Below are positions 16,861-27,781 of a stretch of DNA of 64,000 nt, piece after piece. Made by a program: the position numbers and the translations under genes. Positions within the stretch are counted from its first letter, which is position 1. The number at the start of each line of letters is the position of its first letter. Under the pieces are notes generated by a model. The model worked only from the letters and a program-made list of their open reading frames with translations, did not search any database and was not told the DNA's origin. The DNA comes from Thioclava marina (lineage in GTDB: Bacteria > Pseudomonadota > Alphaproteobacteria > Rhodobacterales > Rhodobacteraceae), in the NCBI RefSeq assembly GCF_002020135.1, contig NZ_MPZS01000001.1:1426001-1490000 (forward strand), read 5' to 3'.

Positions 16861-19800
16861 TCACTCGGCCGCGAGGGCCTGCGGGCTTCCGCCTTCGCGG
16901 AACGCCGCGAGCAGTTCCTCGCGCCGCTTCGCCGCCATATGCTCGGCCTGTGCCTTGACCGGGCCGAAGCCCCGGATGCTCAGCGGCAGTTCGGCCAGTT
17001 CGCGCGCGATCTCCAGCGTCTCGGGGGTGACCTTGGGCAGCACTTCGGCCATGTCGGCCTCGTATTGCCTGATCAGGGCGCGCTCCATCTTGCGCTCGTC
17101 CGAGTAGCCGAAAATGTCGAACGGAGTGCCGCGCAGGCCCTTCAGCTTGGCCAGAAGACGGAAGTTACGCTCCATGCCGGGGCCGAATTCACGCTTCTTC
17201 GGGCGGCCGTCCGGGCCTTGCTTGGACAGGATCGGCGGGGCGAGATGGAAGTGCATCTCGAAATCGCCCTCGAACTCGGCGCGCGCCTTTTCCGCCGTTT
17301 CCAGATGGAGCCGCGCGACCTCGTATTCATCCTTGTAGGCCAGAAGCTTGTGATAGCCCTTCGCGACCGCCTCGCGCAGTTCAGAGGGAGCACCATCCAC
17401 CAACTTACGGAAACGCTTGGCAAGGCGCTTGTTCTGGTAGTCCACAAGATGGTTCGCACGGAACTCGATCGGATCGACGGGGGCCTTCACGACCTCCGAC
17501 GCCATCGCTTTCGCGGCCTCCTCGGGGAAGGCCATCGCCCAGCGGCCCAGCTCGAACGCCCGCTTGTTTTCCTCGGGCTTGGCGCCGTTCAACTCGATCG
17601 CACGGAAGATCGCCTCATGGGTCAGCGGGATGTATCCCTGCTGCCACGCGGCCCCCAGCACGACCATGTTCGAGTAGATCGAGTCGCCCAGCATCCGCCG
17701 CGCCAGCTCCGAGGTATCGGCAAAGGCCACACGGTCCTTCAACCGCGCCTCAAGGCTCAGCTTGAGCTGCTCGCCCGGCAGCCGGAAATCGCGGTTGCGG
17801 GTGAACTCGCCGGTGACGATCTCGTGGCTGTTGATCACGGCACCGGTGCGGCCCGTGGTCATCAGGCCCAGCGTCTTGGCGCCCGCCGAGACCACCAGAT
17901 CCCCGCCGATCACGCAATCGGCCTCGCCCACGGCCACGCGGATCGCCGAAATATCCTCGGGCTTGTTCGCGAGCCGCAGGTGGATATGCACCGCGCCCCC
18001 CTTCTGGGCGAGACCGGCCATCTCCATCATGCCCGCGCCCTTGCCGTCGATATGGGCCGCCATCGCCAGCACCGCGCCCACGGTCACCACACCCGTGCCA
18101 CCGACGCCGGTGATCACGAGGTTATGCGTGCCCTCGATCGCGGGCAGTGCAGGTTGCGGCAGATCGGGCAGGTCGAGCGCCTGCGCCTTGGCCTTCTTCA
18201 CCTTCGCCCCCTTGAGCGTCACGAAGCTCGGGCAGAACCCGTCGAGGCAACGGAAGTCCTTGTTGCACGACGACTGGTCGATCGCGCGCTTGGTGCCAAG
18301 CTCGGTCTCCACCGGCACGATCGAGACGCAGTTCGACTGCACCCCGCAATCGCCACAGCCTTCGCAGACATCGGTATTGATGAAGACGCGCTTGTCCGGG
18401 TCGGGGAACTGGCCGCGCTTGCGGCGGCGGCGTTTCTCGGCCGCGCAGGTCTGCACATAGATCAGCGCCGAGACGCCCTTGGTCTTCGCCAGCCGCTTTT
18501 GCACCGGCATCAACTCGGCGCGTTCGACCTTCTCGATCCCTGCCGGGAAGGTGGACAGGTCCAACTCTTCCTTCTCGTCATAGACCACCACGACGGGCTT
18601 CACGCCCATCGCCACGATCTCGGCGGCGATCTGCTGCGCGGTCAGGCCGCCCTCGTTCTCCTGCCCGCCGGTCATCGCGACCGCATCGTTGAACAGGATC
18701 TTGTAGGTGATATTCGTGCCTGCCGCCAAAGCCGCCCGGATCGCTTGCGCGCCCGAGTGGTTATAGGTGCCGTCACCGAGGTTCTGGAACATATGCTCGC
18801 GCGTCGAGAACGGGGCCTCGCCGACCCAGTTCACGCCCTCGCCGCCCATATGGGTGAAACCTTCGGTGTTCCGGCCCATCCACTGCACCATGTAGTGACA
18901 GCCGATCCCGGCATAGGCGCGCTCACCCTCGGGAACCTTGGTCGAGCTGTTATGCGGGCAGCCCGAGCAATACCACGGCGTCCGCGTCGCGATCTCGGGC
19001 GCGTTGTCGGCGCGCTGCGCGGCTTCGATCTTGGCGATGCCCGCCTTGATAGCGTCCGTGCCCCGGCCTTCCTCGATGAAGATGTCGCCCAGCTTTCGCG
19101 CGATCATCACCGGGTCGAGCGCGTAGCGCGTCGGGAACAGCTCTACCTGGCGGCCATTCTTCCAATTGTCGCCCTTGTGCCAGCCATAGACGCGGCGGCC
19201 CCGGCGATCGTCGAAAATCGCCTCCTTGACCTGCACCTCGATCAGCTTGCGCTTTTCCTCGACGACGATGATCAGCTCCAGCCCCTCGGCCCATTCATGG
19301 AAGCTCTCCATGTCGAGCGGGAAGGTCTGGCCGATCTTGTAGGTAGTGATGCCAAGCCGTTCGGCCTCGGCCTCGTCGATACCCAGAAGCGAGAGCGCAT
19401 GAACCAGATCGAGCCAGTTCTTGCCTGCCGCCACCAGACCGATCTTCGCGCCCGGCTTGCCCCAGACGCGGTTGTCGATGCGGTTCGCGCGGGCAAAGGC
19501 CTCGGCCGCGAAACGCTTGTAATCGATCATCCGCGCTTCTTGCGCGACCGGCGTGTCGCCGAGCCGGATGTTCAGCCCGCCTTCGGGCATCTTGAACTCA
19601 GGCGACACGAATTGCTGGCGGAAGGGATCGCCATCGACGACCGCCGTGGCCTCGACCGTGTCCTTCATCGTCTTGAGACCGACCCAGACCCCTGCGAAAC
19701 GGCTCAGCGCATAGCCGTAAAGCCCGTAATCGAGGATTTCCTGCACGCCTGCGGGCGACAGAACCGGCATATAAGCATCGACCATCGCCCAGTCGGACTG

Positions 19801-20271
19801 GTGCAGCACGGTCGAGGATTCCCCCGTGTGGTCATCGCCCATTGCCATGATGACGCCGCCATGGGGCGAGGTGCCCGCCATGTTCGCGTGGCGCATCACG
19901 TCGCCCGAGCGGTCCACGCCCGGCCCCTTGCCGTACCAGAGGCCGAAGACGCCGTCATATTTTCCTTCGCCGCGCAGCTCCGCCTGTTGCGAGCCCCAAA
20001 GCGCCGTCGCCGCGAGGTCTTCGTTCAGGCCCGGCTCGAAGCGAACCTGGCTCTCTTCAAGCACCTTTCGCGCGCGCGCCATCTGCAAATCGACCGCCCC
20101 CAGGGGCGAACCGCGATAGCCGGTCACATAGCCGGCCGTATTCAGGCCCGCCGCCTTGTCGCGCGCTGCCTGAGCCAGAACCAGACGCACCAAAGCCTGC
20201 GTCCCGTTCAGCAAAACCGGAGATTTCGTAAGGTCAAACCGATCCGCGAGGGATATTTCTTGCCTTCCCAT
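16861..20271 (-). CDS. Indolepyruvate ferredoxin oxidoreductase, fused alpha/beta subunits
   Basis: A 1136-residue TPP- and iron-sulfur enzyme that oxidatively decarboxylates arylpyruvates to acyl-CoA with ferredoxin. The N-terminal third has the alpha-subunit start (GTQALVRLVLAQAARD, GYVTGYRGSPLGAVD). The TPP part includes WYCSGCPHNSST near residue 435. A ferredoxin-like segment has VCEGCGDCGVQSNC and a further cysteine group CNKDFRCLDGFC. The gamma-type domain starts at NLVITGVGGTGVVTVG. Archaea encode these as separate IorA and IorB; many proteobacteria have the long fusion. The divergent LysR gene, across a perfect inverted repeat, is the probable regulator. Confidence 0.93.
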   Translation of the reverse strand: MGRQEISLADRFDLTKSPVLLNGTQALVRLVLAQAARDKAAGLNTAGYVTGYRGSPLGAVDLQMARARKVLEESQVRFEPGLNEDLAATALWGSQQAELRGEGKYDGVFGLWYGKGPGVDRSGDVMRHANMAGTSPHGGVIMAMGDDHTGESSTVLHQSDWAMVDAYMPVLSPAGVQEILDYGLYGYALSRFAGVWVGLKTMKDTVEATAVVDGDPFRQQFVSPEFKMPEGGLNIRLGDTPVAQEARMIDYKRFAAEAFARANRIDNRVWGKPGAKIGLVAAGKNWLDLVHALSLLGIDEAEAERLGITTYKIGQTFPLDMESFHEWAEGLELIIVVEEKRKLIEVQVKEAIFDDRRGRRVYGWHKGDNWKNGRQVELFPTRYALDPVMIARKLGDIFIEEGRGTDAIKAGIAKIEAAQRADNAPEIATRTPWYCSGCPHNSSTKVPEGERAYAGIGCHYMVQWMGRNTEGFTHMGGEGVNWVGEAPFSTREHMFQNLGDGTYNHSGAQAIRAALAAGTNITYKILFNDAVAMTGGQENEGGLTAQQIAAEIVAMGVKPVVVVYDEKEELDLSTFPAGIEKVERAELMPVQKRLAKTKGVSALIYVQTCAAEKRRRRKRGQFPDPDKRVFINTDVCEGCGDCGVQSNCVSIVPVETELGTKRAIDQSSCNKDFRCLDGFCPSFVTLKGAKVKKAKAQALDLPDLPQPALPAIEGTHNLVITGVGGTGVVTVGAVLAMAAHIDGKGAGMMEMAGLAQKGGAVHIHLRLANKPEDISAIRVAVGEADCVIGGDLVVSAGAKTLGLMTTGRTGAVINSHEIVTGEFTRNRDFRLPGEQLKLSLEARLKDRVAFADTSELARRMLGDSIYSNMVVLGAAWQQGYIPLTHEAIFRAIELNGAKPEENKRAFELGRWAMAFPEEAAKAMASEVVKAPVDPIEFRANHLVDYQNKRLAKRFRKLVDGAPSELREAVAKGYHKLLAYKDEYEVARLHLETAEKARAEFEGDFEMHFHLAPPILSKQGPDGRPKKREFGPGMERNFRLLAKLKGLRGTPFDIFGYSDERKMERALIRQYEADMAEVLPKVTPETLEIARELAELPLSIRGFGPVKAQAEHMAAKRREELLAAFREGGSPQALAAE

Positions 20272-20429
20272 TAAGCACCTCCCCTTGCTAATTGGGCATA
20301 GGGCGATGATAGGTCACAAACTCTGACCTAGAAAGCGAAAAATAGTTACGAAGCGGTTTCTTAAATCGCCCGGAGTAATGTAAAGAAACTTGCGCAGGCA
20401 GTCTTCGCGACGAACCGAAAGTGACCGGA
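20272..20429. promoter_or_regulatory. Divergent control region with LysR-type operator
   Basis: Between the oxidoreductase gene and the lysR gene lies TAGGTCA-N7-TGACCTA (20310-20330), a perfect 7-bp inverted repeat. Inside it TCACAAACTCTGA (20314-20326) fits the T-N11-A core of LysR-type binding sites. It is 39 bases before the oxidoreductase start and about 100 bases before the lysR start. A role as the LysR binding site is inferred. Confidence 0.65.
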
Positions 20430-21332
20430 ATGGATTGGGATAAGCTCAGAATCTTCCACGCAGTGGCCGATGCGGGGTCTCTCACCCATGCCGGTGATGC
20501 GCTGCATCTTTCTCAATCTGCCGTGAGCAGACAGATTCGCGCGCTCGAAGAGGCGCTCGGAACGACACTGTTTCACCGTCATGCCCGCGGACTGATTCTC
20601 ACCGAGCAGGGAGAACTTCTGTTCGAGGCGACCTCGGCGATGGCGAAAAAGCTCGACAGCGCCTCTGCGCGGATCCGCGACAGCGAAGAGGAAGTCTTCG
20701 GCGAACTGCGTGTGACGACCACGACCGGCTTCGGCACACTCTGGCTCGCGCCACGCCTGACCAAGCTCTACGAGAAATACCCCGATCTGAAGATCGACCT
20801 GATGCTGGAAGAACGCGTGCTCGACCTTCCGATGCGCGAGGCCGATGTCGCGATCCGCATGAAGGAACCGGCACAGGCAGACCTGATCCGCAAGCGCCTG
20901 TTGAATATCCGCATGCGGCTCTATGCGACGCCGGAATATCTTGCGAAAGCCGGTCGCCCCGAAAAGATCGAGGACCTGCAAGACCATAGACTGATCTGCC
21001 AGACGCCGCGCACTCCGCAGGTTCAGGCGGGCGCACAGCTTGCGCGGCAGGTCCTGGCCTTCGATCAAAGCTCGACGCTGACGGTGAACAACTATTTCGG
21101 CGTGCTGCAAGCGGTACTCAACCATATCGGCGTCGGCATCCTGCCCGACTATCTGACCGCCGACTTCCCCGGCATCGAGCAAGTACTGCCGGATGTGGAA
21201 TCGGTCGAGATTCCGATCTTCCTCGCCTATCCCGAAGAGCTGCGCTCCTCGCGCCGGGTGACCGCGTTCCGCGACTTCATCCAGGAAGAAATCCTGTCCT
21301 ATCGCCGCCAACAGGCAGGCGATTCAACCTAA
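20430..21332 (+). CDS. LysR-family transcriptional regulator
   Basis: A 300-residue regulator: N-terminal winged helix-turn-helix (FHAVADAGSLTHAGDALHLS, then QSAVSRQIRALEE) and a C-terminal effector-binding domain of the periplasmic-binding fold. I chose the ATG at 20430, the usual MDWDKLRIF start, over the GTG three codons upstream. It is divergent from the indolepyruvate oxidoreductase gene and probably controls it, itself, or both. The effector is unknown. Confidence 0.9.
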   Translation: MDWDKLRIFHAVADAGSLTHAGDALHLSQSAVSRQIRALEEALGTTLFHRHARGLILTEQGELLFEATSAMAKKLDSASARIRDSEEEVFGELRVTTTTGFGTLWLAPRLTKLYEKYPDLKIDLMLEERVLDLPMREADVAIRMKEPAQADLIRKRLLNIRMRLYATPEYLAKAGRPEKIEDLQDHRLICQTPRTPQVQAGAQLARQVLAFDQSSTLTVNNYFGVLQAVLNHIGVGILPDYLTADFPGIEQVLPDVESVEIPIFLAYPEELRSSRRVTAFRDFIQEEILSYRRQQAGDST

Positions 21333-21427
21333 GGTTGCACCGCGACATTACCGCAACGCATAGCGGACATGTTGCGCATGCAGCATGTTTTCCCTTGATG
21401 CGTTTACAAACCGCCCATAAATGAGGC

Positions 21428-21512
21428 GAAGAAGGGTTGGACGCGCTTCTTGGCGCATCACCTTCTACCTCCCTGTTGGACTTTGGCCGAGCTTCGTCTC
21501 GGCCTTTTTTTT
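21428..21512 (+). ncRNA. Candidate small RNA with CCTCCC motif and intrinsic terminator
   Basis: A stand-alone transcription unit of about 85 bases. TTGATG (21395-21400), a 17-base gap and TAAATG (21418-21423) make a plausible sigma-70 promoter. The predicted RNA has a 5' stem AAGAAG/CTTCTT (21429-21434 with 21446-21451), a pyrimidine-rich single-stranded part CCTTCTACCTCCCTG (21461-21474), and a strong terminator. Exposed CCUCCC is able to pair with Shine-Dalgarno sequences and is a feature of Rhodobacter CcsR-type small RNAs. The reading frame at 21421 runs through the terminator and is not credible. Start site, expression and targets are inferred. Confidence 0.55.
21485..21512 (+). terminator. 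Strong intrinsic terminator of the candidate small RNA
   Basis: GGCCGAG (21485-21491), loop CTTCGT, CTCGGCC (21498-21504), then eight T (21505-21512). It lies about 150 bases after the lysR stop with another promoter-like sequence between, so it fits a short separate transcript better than lysR itself. Confidence 0.9.
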
Positions 21513-21753
21513 GCTTAGCCTCCTGCGTTCCCGAGGCAGCCCTCAACCGAAGGGTCAAATCTCACATCCGCTCACGCAGGCGAGATTGAGAAGAACGCGC
21601 CATACGCGTGACTTCCGCTCCGGTTCAAAATTTCCGAGCGCCGGAAGGTCACAATTATTTCAGTGAACTTTCTCCTCCACCCCGCCGTTGCCTTTCCAGA
21701 CGCCACGACGGCGCAAGTGATTGAATGTCACGCCAAACCGAAAGGAGATTGAC

Positions 21754-22350
21754 ATGACCAACCAGAAAAAACTTCTCGCTGCCTCGACCACCCTCTTCGG
21801 CGCTCTCGCGATTGCAGGCTCGGCCTCCGCGCTGAATCTGTCTGATGTCTCGGGCAGCAACATCGATGCGGGCCAGTATTACGGCATTGCCGATTATCGC
21901 ACTGGCACCGTTCCGGCTCAGGAAAGCTCGGCTGGTACGCCGCCTGCGGTGACCGCCTCCAACACGTCGGATTTCACCAACCAATACGGCATCACCGATG
22001 TGACCACCGGCACCGCCACCGTGCCCAGCACCTCGGCTGGCGAGACCCTGATTCCCGCCGAGAACCAACTGGCCGATGAAGCTGGTATCGCGGGGATGAA
22101 AGCTGCGGCCCATGCCGAAGATGCGGTGATGAGCGTCAACGGGAACGTGATCGGCTCGATCGAGAAGGTCGAGAGTCACGATGCCTACGACACGATCTAC
22201 GTGCGCACCTCGGAGAAGCTCGACACCACCGTTTCGCTCTTCAAGCTGAACGTACCCAAGACCGCCGCGATGGATGGCAAGGTCAAGCTCGGCTGGACCG
22301 TTTCCGAGCTGCTGACCTCGCTCGAAAATCAGGTCGACATGCGCTCGTAA
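21754..22350 (+). CDS. Secreted protein with internal repeat and PRC-barrel-like C terminus, function unknown
   Basis: A 198-residue protein with a clear signal peptide ([20 protein letters not shown], cleavage after ASA near residue 27). The mature N-terminal part contains two similar segments, [20 protein letters not shown] and [20 protein letters not shown], about 50 residues apart: an internal duplication. The C-terminal half ([19 protein letters not shown]) resembles a PRC-barrel, a fold that often binds partners at membranes. AAAGGAGAT precedes the ATG. It has its own terminator and appears monocistronic. I do not know its function. Confidence 0.75.
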   Translation: MTNQKKLLAASTTLFGALAIAGSASALNLSDVSGSNIDAGQYYGIADYRTGTVPAQESSAGTPPAVTASNTSDFTNQYGITDVTTGTATVPSTSAGETLIPAENQLADEAGIAGMKAAAHAEDAVMSVNGNVIGSIEKVESHDAYDTIYVRTSEKLDTTVSLFKLNVPKTAAMDGKVKLGWTVSELLTSLENQVDMRS

Positions 22351-22373
22351 CGCGACACGCATTCCCTTGAGAG

Positions 22374-22403
22374 AACGCGGGGCCCCCGGGCCTCGCGTTT
22401 TTT
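22374..22403 (+). terminator. Intrinsic terminator after the secreted-protein gene
   Basis: AACGCGGGGCCC (22374-22385) pairs with GGGCCTCGCGTT (22388-22399), with one G-T pair and an effective loop of four C/G bases, and runs into TTTTTT. It is 24 bases after the stop codon. Confidence 0.85.
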
Positions 22404-22489
22404 ATTGCCGCAACGTCGGGCAAATCCCTTTTCCCCTTGCACGGATTGGCCTAATAGGTGCCCCAAACCCGATGCCCGGAGGCCCTCCC

Positions 22490-24652
<2,163 letters not shown>

Positions 24653-24754
24653 TCTCTGTGAGCTGATGCAGATCGGCCATGCGCGCGGGGGCAGTTTTCT
24701 TCGCCCGCGCGCAGGGTAACCTGTCCGCGGACCTTACCGGCTCAGGATTTCCCC

Positions 24755-25747
24755 TTGCACGCATCGACACTCGCCTATGCCACGCGGCTCTTTCTCGCCG
24801 CGACGCTCGCCCTGACCTTCGCCCGCTGGCTCGGGCTGAGCAATATCTACTGGGCGGCGATGCCGGTCTGGGTGGTGATCCAACCCAATCGCGAGGACAT
24901 GGCGCTGCGCGCCGTACTGCGCGTCGCCGGAACGCTGGTCGGCGCCGGCATCGGGATCGCGGCGCTGCGCTGGCTGCCAGTGCCGGGAATCGCACTGACC
25001 GTAGCACTGACCGCCGCGATCGGCGTCGGCATCGCCTACAGAATCGGCACGCACTGGGCCTATGGTTTCACGCTGATGGCAATCACCATCGGCGTCGTCG
25101 TGATGCCCGCGCTCGGGATGGGAGCCGAGGCGATCCCCCTCGCGCTTGACCGGGTTTATTGCACGCTGATCGGGGTGGCTTCGGTTACTGCCGTCAACTG
25201 GCTGTTCACCCCGGCACGTGCGGTCCCGATGGCCCCGCGGCCCAATCCGCATTTTGCACAACAGCTCTGGATTCGCATGGCGGCGGTTGCGACCCTGACC
25301 GGGGCGGCAACCTTGCTCGACGCGCATTTCAGTCATCCCGCCGCGACCGCAGCGGGATTGTCGGTGGTCGTCTTCTCGGCGGTTCTCGGCTCAATGCCCA
25401 ACCCGCGCCCCGCAGTGCGTTTTCTCGTGCCGGGCGTGGCGCTTGGTGTGCTGGCGGCCGTCAGCTATCGCACGCTCGCGCCGCTCACCGGCGGCGATCC
25501 GGCCGCACCACTGATCCTCGCCTTCGCCTTCATCGCGGGCGGCGCCCTGCTGCGCGCGCACCCGCGTACCAGCCTGATGGGAATCGACATCAACATGTGT
25601 TTCCTGCTGGCCGGAGAAATCGGCGCGCCGGGCCATTCCCTGCCCGTCATCGCCGCCGGGGCGGCCACGATGTTCCTCACCAGTGCGGCGATCGCGGCGC
25701 TCATGTTTTTCCTCTCGCACCTGCATCCGCCGCTCGAGACCGCATGA
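24755..25747 (+). CDS. FUSC-family inner-membrane protein
   Basis: A 330-residue, very hydrophobic protein with about ten membrane segments and no large soluble domain. The motif GLSNIYWAAMPVWVVIQPNR and the second half suggest a duplicated FUSC-type unit, as in aromatic-acid exporters and related proteins, but without their cytoplasmic domains. The first in-frame start is a TTG at 24755 with a weak ribosome binding site, so the N terminus is uncertain. A hairpin (GCGCGCGGG at 24681-24689 with CCCGCGCGC at 24704-24712) separates it from purL. Substrate unknown. Confidence 0.75.
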   Translation: MHASTLAYATRLFLAATLALTFARWLGLSNIYWAAMPVWVVIQPNREDMALRAVLRVAGTLVGAGIGIAALRWLPVPGIALTVALTAAIGVGIAYRIGTHWAYGFTLMAITIGVVVMPALGMGAEAIPLALDRVYCTLIGVASVTAVNWLFTPARAVPMAPRPNPHFAQQLWIRMAAVATLTGAATLLDAHFSHPAATAAGLSVVVFSAVLGSMPNPRPAVRFLVPGVALGVLAAVSYRTLAPLTGGDPAAPLILAFAFIAGGALLRAHPRTSLMGIDINMCFLLAGEIGAPGHSLPVIAAGAATMFLTSAAIAALMFFLSHLHPPLETA

Positions 25748-25811
25748 GCATCCCCTTGCGGCCAGACGCTGCCCCGCCTAGATTTGCCGCAAAGGACGAG
25801 GAGCCCTATCT

Positions 25812-26054
25812 ATGCCGATGGAAGCGCATGACATCGAAGCCCTGATCCGGGCGGAATTTCCCGATGCCAAGATCACGATCACCGACCTGGCCGGCGACGG
25901 CAATCACTGGGCGGCCGAAGTGATCGACGAAAGCTTTCGTGGCAAGAACCGCGTTCAGCAGCAACGCGCGGTCTATGCCGCGCTCAAAGGGGCGATGGAC
26001 GGGCCGGACGGGGCGCTGCATGCGCTCGCGCTGACCACCAAGGCGCCCGACTGA
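25812..26054 (+). CDS. BolA-family protein
   Basis: An 80-residue BolA-fold protein of the short YrbA/IbaG type. The segment [20 protein letters not shown] holds the conserved histidine loop that, in BolA-monothiol glutaredoxin complexes, helps bind a [2Fe-2S] cluster, and [11 protein letters not shown] is the usual C-terminal helix. The grxD gene follows 43 bases later, a classical pairing, so the two probably act together in iron-sulfur cluster delivery or iron sensing. Confidence 0.93.
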   Translation: MPMEAHDIEALIRAEFPDAKITITDLAGDGNHWAAEVIDESFRGKNRVQQQRAVYAALKGAMDGPDGALHALALTTKAPD

Positions 26055-26097
26055 ATTTACACGCATCCCGCAGACGGGATGGAGAAAGGACAAAGCG

Positions 26098-26457
26098 ATG
26101 ACCGCGCAAGACCAGATCGCCCAGCAGATCGCCGAGAATGACGTCGTGCTCTACATGAAAGGCACGCGGGACATGCCCCAATGTGGCTTCTCGAGCCGCG
26201 TCGCGGGCGTGCTCAACTTCATGGGTGTGAACTACAAGGACGTGAATGTGCTGGCCGATCAGGAGATCCGTCAGGGCATCAAGGATTACTCGGACTGGCC
26301 GACGATCCCGCAGCTCTACGTAAAGGGCGAATTCGTCGGCGGCTGCGATATTGTGACAGAGATGACGCTGTCGGGCGAGCTCGATCAGCTCTTCGAGACC
26401 AAGGGCGTGAGCTTCAACAAGGAAGCCGCCGAACAGATCCGCGCCGCCAACGCCTGA
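26098..26457 (+). CDS. grxD: Monothiol glutaredoxin
   Basis: A 119-residue monothiol glutaredoxin with the CGFS active site at residues 29-32 ([10 protein letters not shown]) and the glutathione-binding segments [19 protein letters not shown]. Such proteins carry [2Fe-2S] clusters rather than reduce disulfides. It forms a pair with the bolA-like gene upstream and is followed by a strong terminator. Confidence 0.96.
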   Translation: MTAQDQIAQQIAENDVVLYMKGTRDMPQCGFSSRVAGVLNFMGVNYKDVNVLADQEIRQGIKDYSDWPTIPQLYVKGEFVGGCDIVTEMTLSGELDQLFETKGVSFNKEAAEQIRAANA

Positions 26458-26481
26458 ACGCGGCCAGATCGCCTAGGAAAT

Positions 26482-26504
26482 GCCCCGCTCCGGCGGGGCT
26501 TTTT
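26482..26504 (+). terminator. Intrinsic terminator after grxD
   Basis: GCCCCGC (26482-26488), loop TCCG, GCGGGGC (26493-26499), then TTTTT. It closes the bolA-grxD unit. The following 300 bases, 26505-26805, contain no gene I can support, only short frames without ribosome binding sites, and presumably hold the deoC promoter. Confidence 0.92.
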
Positions 26505-26805
26505 CATTCGTGGGAGGCGCATGGCCGGGCGCATCGTGCACCCGGGGCCGCCCGCCAAAATCAGGCTCGATCATCCGCCAGATCGCGAAAGCCCCCCGCG
26601 CACCATCGTTACCAAACGTCATCGCCCCGGCCTGTCTGGGCCGCCGCGCGAAGCAGAGTTGCCGAAAGTCCTTGCCGCGCAAGCAGTTCGCTTCATTTGC
26701 CCGAACCTTATCGCCTGATGCGGCAGGACACCGCCTTTGACCAAATGGTTGAAGGATCGCGCGGCCTTCGCTAGCCTTTCGCCAAATCTCCAGTCGGGTT
26801 TGCTC

Positions 26806-27774
26806 ATGACTTCCCCCACAATCGACCTTCATCCGCCGCGCAATCCGGGCATGCCGCTCGACCTGTCGTGGTTCGACCGTATCGCGGTGAACACGCCTGC
26901 GGCTCAGTCGCGCGCCGCTCAACTGAGCACGCGCCGCTCCCTCAAGAAGGAGTGGCAGGCGGCCTGGCTCGTGAACGCGATCCGCTGCATCGACCTGACG
27001 ACCCTTGCGGGCGATGATACCGAAGCCCGCGTGGCGCGTCTTTGCGCCAAGGCGCGCCGCCCGCTGGCCGATCATATCCTCGAAGGGCTCGGGCTCGATC
27101 AGGTCCAGACAGGGGCGGTCTGCGTCTACCCGACGATGGTGCGCGCGGCCGTGCGCGCGCTTGATGGCTCGGGCATTCCCGTCGCCTCGGTTGCAACCGG
27201 CTTCCCGGCGGGGCTGATGCCGATGAACCTGCGGCTGGCCGAGATTCTTTACGCCGTCGAGGAAGGCGCCGCCGAGATCGACATCGTCATCACCCGCGCC
27301 CATGTGCTCGAAGGCAACTGGCAGGCGCTCTATGACGAAATCGCCGCGATGCGCGAGGCCTGTGGCGACGCGCATCTCAAGGCGATCCTTGCGACGGGCG
27401 AGCTTGGCTCGCTGCGCAATGTCTACAAGGCCTCGATGGTCGCGATGCAGGCGGGCGCCGATTTCATCAAGACCTCGACCGGCAAGGAAGGCGTGAACGC
27501 GACCCTGCCCGTCAGCCTCACGATGGTCCGCGCGCTGCGTGATTACGGCGCAAAGACCGGCTACAAGATCGGGTTCAAGCCCGCAGGGGGCCTCAAGACC
27601 GCCAAGGACGCGCTCGCCTGGCAGATCCTGATGCGCGAGGAGATGGGGACCGAATGGCTCCAGCCGCACCTGTTCCGCATCGGCGCCAGCTCGCTTCTGG
27701 GCGATATCGAGCGCCAGCTCGAACACCATGTCACCGGGCGCTATGCGTCCTCGTCCCGCCACGCACTCGCCTGA
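26806..27774 (+). CDS. deoC: Deoxyribose-phosphate aldolase
   Basis: DeoC splits 2-deoxyribose-5-phosphate into acetaldehyde and glyceraldehyde-3-phosphate in deoxynucleoside breakdown. The 322-residue protein belongs to the longer class (bacterial short forms are about 220-260). The Schiff-base lysine is K222 in DFIKTSTGKEGVN, and K245-K249 lie in TGYKIGFKPAGG. The ATG at 26806 was chosen by homology to the family start; the upstream open codons lack a ribosome binding site. It is followed by an aldehyde dehydrogenase gene 7 bases later, which suggests removal of the acetaldehyde produced. Confidence 0.95.
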   Translation: MTSPTIDLHPPRNPGMPLDLSWFDRIAVNTPAAQSRAAQLSTRRSLKKEWQAAWLVNAIRCIDLTTLAGDDTEARVARLCAKARRPLADHILEGLGLDQVQTGAVCVYPTMVRAAVRALDGSGIPVASVATGFPAGLMPMNLRLAEILYAVEEGAAEIDIVITRAHVLEGNWQALYDEIAAMREACGDAHLKAILATGELGSLRNVYKASMVAMQAGADFIKTSTGKEGVNATLPVSLTMVRALRDYGAKTGYKIGFKPAGGLKTAKDALAWQILMREEMGTEWLQPHLFRIGASSLLGDIERQLEHHVTGRYASSSRHALA

Positions 27775-27781
27775 GGGAAAG

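Larger units (their letters stand above)
21333..21753. other. 421-base gene-free region between lysR and secreted-protein gene
   Basis: No convincing protein gene is seen. The first part holds an imperfect inverted repeat (ATGTTGC/GCAGCAT, 21370-21387) and the candidate small RNA described separately. The 3' part, 21513-21753, shows nothing I recognise before the AAAGGAGAT ribosome binding site of the next gene. Confidence 0.6.

Noticed and set aside
16660-20274. 1204-codon open frame on the plus strand
   Set aside because: It is antisense to the indolepyruvate oxidoreductase gene; its Arg/Asp/His/Leu-rich composition is the mirror of GC-rich codon use and it shows no recognisable domain.
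21421-21666. 81-codon frame in the lysR downstream region
   Set aside because: It reads straight through a strong intrinsic terminator and has no ribosome binding site; the small-RNA reading is better.
26473-26805. Frames in the grxD-deoC gap on both strands
   Set aside because: They cross the grxD terminator, lack start signals, and match nothing I know.
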